A stretch of 64,000 nucleotides of DNA. Source: Amycolatopsis aidingensis (GTDB lineage Bacteria > Actinomycetota > Actinomycetes > Mycobacteriales > Pseudonocardiaceae). The translations under genes were made by a program, and so were the position numbers. The notes under the pieces are model-generated. The model made no database searches and had not been told where the DNA came from. It saw only the letters and a program-made list of their open reading frames with translations. Shown piece by piece: positions 58,762 to 64,000 of the stretch; position 1 is the stretch's first letter; every line of letters starts with the position of its first letter. The DNA is taken from positions 6,980,001 through 7,044,000 of the forward strand of contig NZ_CP076538.1 in NCBI RefSeq assembly GCF_018885265.1. Reading direction: 5' to 3'.

Positions 58762-59219
58762 GCTGTCTTGTCTGACTCGCCGCCCAGCTCCCGGTGCGCT
58801 GTCTCCTTCGAGCGTCTACCAAGATCAGGATCTCCCTCAAAGACACCGACCGTCCGAAACCGCCGTCTCGGCTGCTCCTGCTCATCTTGCTGAGCTAGGC
58901 GCTGCAACTGGTCTATCGCTTCGGAAACCCGATGAGCTGGCACAGCGTCCAGTAGTCGATGCGCACGCTCTCGCTGCGCACCAGACGCTGTTGGTTGCTT
59001 CTTCCGAACAACTGATTGCGTTCCACCGGTGCTGCCTCGTAGACGCACACCAGCTTCGCTAAGCAGCCTATGCACGAAGCCGTAGGACCGCCCGGTGGAC
59101 TCAGCCAGCGCACGGATGCTGGCGCCCTTCTCGTACTTCTTCTTCAGGTCAGCAGCAAGCTTGTCACGCGTGTTCCCGGTTAAGCGTGCGCCCTTCTTGA
59201 GGTTAGCCAAGCTGCCCAC
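58758..59219 (-). CDS. HTH protein fused to a VapB-like antitoxin tail
   Basis: This 153-residue protein joins two parts usually separate. Residues 1-70 match small actinobacterial HTH proteins (ADLKKKYEKGASIRALAESTGRSYGFVHRLL). Residues 85-150 (LDAVPAHRVSEAIDQLQRL, RRRFRTVGVFEGDPDL) match the toxin-neutralising end of VapB antitoxins for PIN toxins. It is directly upstream of the PIN gene and coupled to it. The HTH would bind the operon's promoter. GTG start at 59219. Confidence 0.8.
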   Translation of the reverse strand: MGSLANLKKGARLTGNTRDKLAADLKKKYEKGASIRALAESTGRSYGFVHRLLSEAGVRLRGSTGGTQSVVRKKQPTASGAQRERAHRLLDAVPAHRVSEAIDQLQRLAQQDEQEQPRRRFRTVGVFEGDPDLGRRSKETAHRELGGESDKTA

Positions 59220-59613
59220 CTCCAGATCTCGCTGTCCGCCTCCAGTCTAAACGCAACGACGGCCATGCAAAGCCGTACAGCATCGCAAGACAAACGTCAC
59301 TACGGTCGTCGTGGGGTCAGATGATGGTTGACCAGCCAAGGGCCATACGCCGCCGAACTTGGCTCTAGGGGATCAAGGCGCGCCGCCAGCGGCGCCGCGC
59401 ACGCGGCCCCTCACCCTGGCAACCCGCGCCGCATCCATCGCGGCACACGCCGGGCTCCCGCTCCGCTCACGCCCGGCGGGCCGCGCGGCGCAGCCACCAC
59501 AGCCCGGTCCCCAGCACGCCGCCGCTGACGGCCCACATGACGCATAGAGAACTCAGCAGGCACGATGGCGGCTTCCCTTCGCGGCTCGATCGTCTTACGC
59601 CGCGCCGACCGCC
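59220..59613. other. gap inside the integrative-element remnant
   Basis: No convincing gene in 394 bp. A minus-strand 23-codon frame (MWAVSGGVLGTGLWWLRRAA) near 59540 encodes a short membrane-like peptide without other support. The rest is probably degenerate element DNA plus the antitoxin promoter. Confidence 0.4.
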
Positions 59614-60060
59614 TCAAGGGAGCCTACGGCGTCGAAAGATGAGCAAGGCACGAGTAAGCCTCGTCATCCACGGATGCCACAGCGCGCGAGCCAACTCGCG
59701 GGTAGCAAGCCGGACCGCTTCCTCTTTCTCGTTATCTAGAAGGAGACAGATCGGCTCACCGTCCGGACCCTCGTCATAGGTCACACTCGCTTGGCGTGCT
59801 TGGTCGACAGCATGCATAAACTGCTCAGCCGCCGCTCGGGGCACGCGAGCCAGAATCGCTGATGATTCGAAGGCGGCAACCGCCCGGCGGTACTCGGCGT
59901 AAGGCTCGTCGTCCCACCGAAGACGGTCGACCTCTGCAACCTTCTCCCTGACAGCAGCACGAGCCGCACGGCGGTCCTTCGCTTGCGACAACTGAGGCGA
60001 GATCACACCGCCGATCACTGCGGCCAGGAGGCTTGCTGCGACCTGAAGCAAAACGGGCAC
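59614..60060 (-). CDS. hypothetical membrane-anchored protein of the element
   Basis: This 148-residue protein starts at GTG 60060 with a hydrophobic segment (VLLQVAASLLAAVIGGVIS), then a charged helical region rich in Arg/Glu ([21 protein letters not shown]) and a C-terminal basic end. No family is recognised. It lies between the att copies and is probably element cargo. Confidence 0.55.
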   Translation of the reverse strand: MPVLLQVAASLLAAVIGGVISPQLSQAKDRRAARAAVREKVAEVDRLRWDDEPYAEYRRAVAAFESSAILARVPRAAAEQFMHAVDQARQASVTYDEGPDGEPICLLLDNEKEEAVRLATRELARALWHPWMTRLTRALLIFRRRRLP

Positions 60061-60229
60061 GTCGCCATCCTGACCGATCGCGTGCACTCCCGTGCATCCC
60101 GCGTGCAACTAGCGACGGGAACACGCGGTCAACCACGGTCAACTTCGGACAGGGCCATGATCGACCCCAGAACGCACGAAAGCCGCCCTGACCTGGGTCA
60201 AAGCGGCTTCCAAAGCACTGCAACGGGAG

Positions 60230-60303
60230 TGGCCAGGGCCGGGGTCGAACCGGCGACCTTCCGCTTTTCAGGCGGACGCTCGTACCAACTGAGCTACCTG
60301 GCC
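60230..60303 (-). tRNA. tRNA-Phe (GAA)
   Basis: A 74-nt cloverleaf on the minus strand has the acceptor GGCCAGG paired with CCTGGCC, the D-loop AGCTCAGTTGGTA, anticodon loop CTGAAAA and T-loop GGTTCGACCCC. CCA is not encoded. Its 3' half is the integration target of the neighbouring element and is duplicated at 57852-57889. First downstream member of the Glu-Asp-Phe transcript. Confidence 0.95.
60237..60274. repeat. att site within tRNA-Phe
   Basis: Identical over 38 bp to 57852-57889. This copy remains part of the functional tRNA gene, so integration left the tRNA intact. Confidence 0.85.
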
Positions 60304-60331
60304 GGAAACGCCGGCGAGGAGCCGAACGCTT

Positions 60332-60408
60332 TGGCGACCCTGACGGGACTCGAACCCGCGACCTTCGCCGTGACAGGGCGACGCGCTAACCAACTGCGCC
60401 ACAGGGCC
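60332..60408 (-). tRNA. tRNA-Asp (GTC), CCA encoded
   Basis: A 77-nt gene including CCA (60332-60334). Acceptor GGCCCTG pairs with CAGGGTC apart from one wobble, the anticodon loop is CTGTCAC and the T-loop GGTTCGAGTCC. It lies 28 bp upstream of tRNA-Phe on the same transcript. Confidence 0.95.
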
Positions 60409-60443
60409 TTGCTCATGGTGCACATCCTACGTCTGCACCACCG

Positions 60444-60516
60444 TACTCCCAACGGGATTCGAACCCGCGTTGCCGCCTTGAAAGGGCGGAGTCCTAGGCC
60501 GCTGGACGATGGGAGC
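60444..60516 (-). tRNA. tRNA-Glu (TTC)
   Basis: A 73-nt cloverleaf with acceptor GCTCCCA pairing with TGGGAGT (wobble at the first pair), D-arm CGTCCAGCGGCCTAGGAC, anticodon loop CTTTCAA and T-loop GGTTCGAATCC. No CCA encoded. First gene of the Glu-Asp-Phe cluster, an order common in actinobacteria. Confidence 0.95.
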
Positions 60517-60659
60517 CCGGTCTCTTCGGCGAACCGGACGACCGCGCTCTCAGGTCCCCCTGGGAGCGATAACTAGCATAGGACACGGGTCCATGGGCCT
60601 TCAAAACGGGGTCCCCTAGCCGATCAGCAGACCCACGGCCTGCACCGATGCCCCCGGGC

Positions 60660-61445
60660 TCAGCCGGCCCTGGTGGCCAGCCCGTCCAGCGCGCGCATGC
60701 GGTCGAGCAACTCGCCACGTTCCCGCTCGTCCAGCGCGGCCACTAGCAGCTCACCCATCCGCTCATCGGTCAGCGCCTCGGCGCGGCGCCACCGCTCGTG
60801 CAGGTCCGGCCGCGCCCGGGCCCGCGCGATCAGCTCGCCGGCCGCCTCGGGCTGCCAGCCGGTGCGCAGCAGGCGGCCACGGCCGCCCTCGGGGTCCGCG
60901 ACGATCGCCTCCTCGATGGGCAGCCCGACCGCACGCAGGGCCGCGAAGTGCAACCCGCCGCGATACTCCCGAAGCAGGTTGAGACCGTGTCCGACCCGCT
61001 CGGCCCCACCCTCCGGCCAGGCCGCCCGGCGCCAGCCACCGAACAACGCGAGCCCGCCCGGCTCGGCCGCCTCGACCAGCCTGGCCAGCAGGACGGCCAG
61101 CCGCTCCGGCCGGTCCAGGCCGGACAACCGCGCCCTGGCCCAGCGGGCGGCACCTTCCTGGAAGGCCAGCACCGCCCGGGCCGAGTCCAGCGCCGAGGTG
61201 GCCGGGGGCAGCAGCACGTCCAGCAGCCAGCGGGGGAAGATCGCAAACAACTCGGCCACGACCGGAGCAGGCGGATCGCCGAGCACGGCCGAGCGCCCAC
61301 GGAAGTACAGCGCCCGCCGCGCAAGGCCCAGCTCGCGCTCCACCTCGGCCAGCTCGGCGGAAGCCATGAACGCGCCGCCCCAGCGCTGCACGAACGGGCG
61401 CAGCTCTGCCGCCAGGTCCGCGGCGATAACAGTGTTGTCCTGCAC
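60660..61445 (-). CDS. SCO6745-like helical protein
   Basis: This 261-residue protein is mostly helical and matches what I recall of the SCO6745 family: LRPFVQRWGGAFMAS at the start, the GWRRAAWPEGGAERVGHGLNLLREYRGGLHFAAL central block and GWQPEAAGELIARA near the end. No catalytic motif is evident. GTG 61445. Two copies of a GATAACA-N-TGTTATC-like palindrome flank the start, so it is under a dedicated repressor. Confidence 0.8.
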   Translation of the reverse strand: MQDNTVIAADLAAELRPFVQRWGGAFMASAELAEVERELGLARRALYFRGRSAVLGDPPAPVVAELFAIFPRWLLDVLLPPATSALDSARAVLAFQEGAARWARARLSGLDRPERLAVLLARLVEAAEPGGLALFGGWRRAAWPEGGAERVGHGLNLLREYRGGLHFAALRAVGLPIEEAIVADPEGGRGRLLRTGWQPEAAGELIARARARPDLHERWRRAEALTDERMGELLVAALDERERGELLDRMRALDGLATRAG

Positions 61446-61484
61446 AGGAAGATCCTCTCGTCCCAGCAAAGATAACACTGTTAT
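61425..61484. promoter_or_regulatory. two GATAACA/TGTTATC operators at the SCO6745-like gene
   Basis: Site 1 at 61472-61484 is ATAACA-c-TGTTAT, perfect. Site 2 at 61425-61439 is GATAACA-g-TGTTGTC, one mismatch, inside the first codons. Their centres are 46 bp apart, spanning the promoter and start codon. They probably bind a TetR- or MarR-type protein encoded elsewhere. Confidence 0.7.
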
Positions 61485-61582
61485 GCTTGACGGTCGACCA
61501 GTCCCACCAAGCATTCAGGAACGAAGCGGCCCATCGACGAGTAACCGATTGCCCGGAGCAGGCCGGACACGTATTTTTGCCA

Positions 61583-61629
61583 GGTACTGCCCAGGTGCAC
61601 GACCAGGGGGCGTGCACCTGGGCAGTACC
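61583..61629 (-). terminator. 19-bp perfect hairpin terminator
   Basis: Arms at 61583-61601 and 61611-61629 pair without mismatch around a 9-base loop, beginning 2 bp after the stop of the minus-strand gene at 61632-61880. It is unusually long for a terminator. Confidence 0.8.
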
Positions 61630-61631
61630 CG

Positions 61632-61880
61632 CTAGCGCTGCACGGGCGACTGCCCGTCGTCATCCGGGATCAGTCCGAGCATGTCCAGCAACTGGGCACA
61701 GTCCTCGACGCCATCCGCGCTCCGCGCGACCGCGAGCCGCGCCCGGCGCACCTGGTCGTCGGAAATCCGCGACGCATCGGCGTTCCCAGTGCGCTGAGGG
61801 GGAACGCCACCGGGATAGCCACCCGCGGCCTCGCCCTCGTACCGAAGGAGGAACTGTCGAACTTCGAGTGACCCGCTCAT
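61632..61880 (-). CDS. small hypothetical protein (82 residues)
   Basis: The ATG at 61880 follows GGAGGAG. The product has a hydrophilic Gly/Pro-rich first half and a helical second half (VRRARLAVARSADGVEDCAQLLDMLGLI). No family is recognised. It is followed by a very stable terminator and stands alone. Confidence 0.7.
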   Translation of the reverse strand: MSGSLEVRQFLLRYEGEAAGGYPGGVPPQRTGNADASRISDDQVRRARLAVARSADGVEDCAQLLDMLGLIPDDDGQSPVQR

Positions 61881-62447
61881 AGCTCCTCCATATGGTTGCT
61901 CGGATTACTTGGCCGCGAGGCTAGCGATCAGGCCGATCACCCCACAGCCCCCCGCTGGGTGAACCTCTCAACACGCTCAGTGGACTCGGGCCGCCATCCG
62001 AGGTCACCCGGGACATGAACGTACGGCAACAACAAGATGACAGGTCAAACGGTTTTTTCTGTTCACCCACTCGCCCCAAGCCGCCCTGTCATGTAACAAT
62101 CAACGTGCTGACACACCCCCGGTCAGCGCCTGTGGAGATCCCCTCCGGCCCCCGCGTTCCTCCCCCTGGCGCGGGGCCTCTCCATTGGTGCTCGACGCCT
62201 GGGCGGCGTCTTCGCACCATCCTCGTATCTCCCGGGGGCCGAGCCCCCGGACCCCCACGGCGCGGGGTGGTTTCTGATCCAGCGTGGTTCCGTTGGTTGT
62301 TGCGCTTGGGGTTGATACGGAGAGTTGTGGGGATTGACCTGTGGACCGTGTAGCTCCCCTGGATGGCCTAGGGAAATGGGTTTCTTGGCGACACGCCGTG
62401 TGGGCCGTGTCACAGACGCTTTCTCGCCGAAACCCAACCGTTATCGT
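61881..62447. other. 567-bp gap with stacked hairpins
   Basis: No gene is seen. It contains two strong stem-loops at 62186-62219 and 62232-62250. The segment 62020-62100 is AT-richer and may hold promoters for the small gene on the left. A 3' half of the gap lies before the RHH-like gene. Confidence 0.5.
62186..62250. other. two adjacent stem-loops, possible structured RNA
   Basis: Hairpin 1 has TGGTGC(62186)/GCACCA(62214-62219) enclosing GACGCC/GGCGTC with a TGGGC loop. Hairpin 2 is CCGGGGGC-cga-GCCCCCGG at 62232-62250. Either repeat elements, or a structured non-coding RNA or leader. Confidence 0.5.
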
Positions 62448-62870
62448 GTGCCTGTGCCTCTTCCATCGCTAGGACGCAGCCGCACCAACCTCAAAGCCGT
62501 GAACCCCGGCCGGCACCGGAACACCGCCGCCAGGGAGGCGGCGGGGTCGGTCGAGGACCAGGAGCTGACCAGCTACCTGGCCGCGCTCGCACCGGACTCC
62601 GACGACCCGGAGAGCACCGGCAGCGGGCGTCGCTTCGGCGAGGCGCAGGTGTACCAGCTCCGGCTCAACCTGATCGCCAGCGAACAGCTCAAGGAGCTCG
62701 CCGCACAGCGCGACACCTCCCCGCAGGCGCTTGCCCAGGAGTGGATCCTCGAGCGCCTCTCCTGGGAGTCACAGGCGGCAGCGGAGCGGCGCCGTCCGCA
62801 CAACGTCACCGAACCGCGGACCGACCAGCACTACTTCGACCACCAGTGGCCGGTGGCCGGAAGTCTCTGA
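62448..62870 (+). CDS. small RHH-like hypothetical protein
   Basis: This 140-residue protein has an N-terminal basic stretch and a ribbon-helix-helix-like core (FGEAQVYQLRLNLIASEQLKELAAQRDTSPQALAQEWILERL), similar to CopG-type DNA-binding or antitoxin proteins. No toxin gene is adjacent. GTG 62448 or 62454 are possible starts, and the ribosome site is weak. An actinobacterial conserved protein is likely. Confidence 0.7.
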   Translation: MPVPLPSLGRSRTNLKAVNPGRHRNTAAREAAGSVEDQELTSYLAALAPDSDDPESTGSGRRFGEAQVYQLRLNLIASEQLKELAAQRDTSPQALAQEWILERLSWESQAAAERRRPHNVTEPRTDQHYFDHQWPVAGSL

Positions 62871-63143
62871 CAGCCTGCTTCCGGACTGGACTTTCACTGT
62901 TCAGAGGGCGGGAAGAACTCGCGCGGCAACGCCCACGGTCGGCGAGGCCGGGCGCCTGAACAGCGAAGGTGACGACAGTGCCGGAGTCCGAGCCCGGCCG
63001 AGCTGACCGTGTCGCGAGTTCAGGAACAGGCGCTGACAGCGAGTTGTCAGAAGCGCACCGCAAGAAACGGCGCCGAGACACACCACAGACAAACACCGGG
63101 CCCCGGCGGAAACTCCGCCGGGGCCCGAATGTCAGGTACGCAA
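62871..63143. other. convergent intergenic region, csp terminator
   Basis: No gene seen between the RHH-like gene and csp, apart from the terminator hairpin at 63097-63127. Confidence 0.5.
63097..63127 (-). terminator. csp terminator hairpin
   Basis: Perfect 14-bp arms (CGGGCCCCGGCGGA and complement) with a 3-base AAC loop, 16 bp after the csp stop. Confidence 0.9.
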
Positions 63144-63353
63144 TCAGCCCTGCAGGACGCGAACCTTCTGTGCCTGCGGGCCCTTCTGGCCCTGGCCGAC
63201 CTCGAACTCCACTCGCTGGTTCTCTTCGAGGGTGCGGAAGCCGCGCCCGTCGATCTCCGAGTAGTGCACGAAAACGTCGCCCTCGCCGCCGTCCTGGGCA
63301 ATGAAGCCGAAGCCCTTTTCGGCGTTGAACCACTTCACAGTGCCTTGCGCCAC
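63144..63353 (-). CDS. cold-shock protein (CspA family)
   Basis: This 69-residue OB-fold RNA chaperone has RNP1 (KGFGFI) and RNP2 (VFVHY) motifs and the usual [17 protein letters not shown] start and [11 protein letters not shown] end. GTG 63353 follows AGGAG at 8-base spacing. It binds single-stranded RNA in the cold or in growth transition. A long leader lies upstream, as in other csp genes. Confidence 0.95.
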   Translation of the reverse strand: MAQGTVKWFNAEKGFGFIAQDGGEGDVFVHYSEIDGRGFRTLEENQRVEFEVGQGQKGPQAQKVRVLQG

Positions 63354-63700
63354 CGTCTTTACTCCTCGTTACTGATCCGCATGGGGAGCCGCCATGGGCG
63401 GCCCCCGGGCCGTCCCGGGCAGTTCCAACGAGTCGAGCAAAGAGCTGCTTTGGCTCATGGCCCGCGTCAGAAGTTCCGCGAGTGTGAAGCCACGAACACG
63501 CAAAACGACGGCCTGAGGGCAGACTACCGGGAATCGGCCCCTTCTGGCCCCAAGGTCCATACGGTTGGACCAACGGAAGCGGAACCCCCTAACAGGTGGC
63601 ACGGATAGGCGACCAGCAACACACACCGTGTCGCCTTGTGACCCTAGTCACACCGGACGGTGTCAACGTTCCCGCGCGGTCGGGCGTCATCTGGGCAGAT
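63354..63700. other. csp leader and divergent promoter region
   Basis: No gene seen in 347 bp. Probably the csp promoter and 5' leader plus the promoter of the plus-strand lipoprotein gene. Cold-shock leaders often control translation, but no specific structure is proved here. Confidence 0.5.
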
Positions 63701-64000
63701 ATGGGGAGAAGGGGCATTCAGTTGACGCGAAGCGACATTTCCGGTTCGCGTCCGAGCGTTCTGCTCGTCCTGTTGCTGGCGACAGTGCTGGGATTGAGCG
63801 CGTGCTCGGGCGGATCCGAGGACGGCGGAACACCGGAACCGGACACCGCGACCACCGAGGCGAAACCCGCGGCGAAGGTACAGGCCCAGCCTGCCGACGG
63901 CGCCACCGATGTGGCGCCCGCCGACGACGTCCAGCTCTCGGTCGCCAATGGCACGATCCAGACGGTCGCGCTGACCAACCCGGAAGGCGAGCAGGTCAAG
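63701..64000 (+). CDS. L,D-transpeptidase-type lipoprotein, N-terminal part (cut by window edge)
   Basis: The frame opens at ATG 63701 and runs off the right edge. Product: basic head, hydrophobic span (VLLVLLLATVLGLSAC) with lipobox LSAC (Cys35), acidic/Thr linker, then an Ig-like segment (ATDVAPADDVQLSVANGTIQ, VALTNPEGEQVK) as at the start of LdtMt2-type proteins. The catalytic YkuD domain would follow. TTG 63722, after AAGGGG, is an alternative start. Confidence 0.75.
   Translation, partial: MGRRGIQLTRSDISGSRPSVLLVLLLATVLGLSACSGGSEDGGTPEPDTATTEAKPAAKVQAQPADGATDVAPADDVQLSVANGTIQTVALTNPEGEQVK

Noticed and set aside
59328..59547. Arg/Ala/Pro-rich plus-strand frames inside the element
   Set aside because: Composition is typical of antisense GC-rich shadows with no ribosome site or motif.

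Overview
The window is high-GC actinobacterial DNA with the gene content of a member of the Pseudonocardiaceae (Amycolatopsis, Saccharomonospora, Prauserella and relatives). Supporting this are mycothiol synthesis (mshA) and a mycothiol-dependent isomerase-like enzyme, a DUF2516 / HbhA-like / XRE cluster as in mycobacteria, an EspR-like regulator, three L,D-transpeptidase genes, many GTG and TTG starts, and dense gene packing with 4-bp ATGA or GTGA overlaps. I assign the family by inference and do not name a species.

Layout. 1-7.4 kb: envelope and redox housekeeping (DUF4349 lipoprotein, YbjN, mshA, alpha/beta hydrolase, L,D-transpeptidase, SDR, murB). 7.5-11.6 kb: a decayed ArsR regulator, then an N-acyltransferase/PlsC pair resembling ornithine-lipid synthases, DedA, a mycothiol-dependent enzyme and purU. 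11.7-24.7 kb: mixed metabolism and regulation with two clear operator palindromes, the HbhA cluster, a LysR/M24/enolase-superfamily catabolic set, a DnaA-box cluster and dapC. 24.9-34.7 kb: a secreted low-complexity protein, MocR/YczE, an HTH/Clp_N/PP2C-like locus with two identical operators, and two amidases with a TetR. 34.6-39 kb: an iron-siderophore ABC importer with an IdeR-like iron box. 39-43.7 kb: a two-gene LigD-type repair operon and secreted cell-wall proteins. 44-54.2 kb: stress protein, acyl-CoA synthetase, flavin reductase, and a four-gene module (EspR-like regulator, ImmA/IrrE protease, MAB_1171c-like membrane protein, FAD monooxygenase).

54.4-60.5 kb is accessory DNA. A divergent HTH/TPR regulator faces a compact operon of two small unknown genes, a 32-residue K/D/E-rich peptide and a protein-L-isoaspartate-methyltransferase-like enzyme. 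This is the best candidate here for an undescribed system, a minimal aspartimide/isoaspartate-type RiPP cluster. Next to it lies a 2.4-kb wreck of an integrative element between a 38-bp copy of the tRNA-Phe 3' half and the intact tRNA-Phe gene. It holds a frameshifted integrase tail, a PIN toxin and a fused HTH-antitoxin. A tRNA-Glu/Asp/Phe cluster, a cold-shock gene and a truncated L,D-transpeptidase gene close the window.

All assignments come from reading the sequence and remembered family features. No database search was run.
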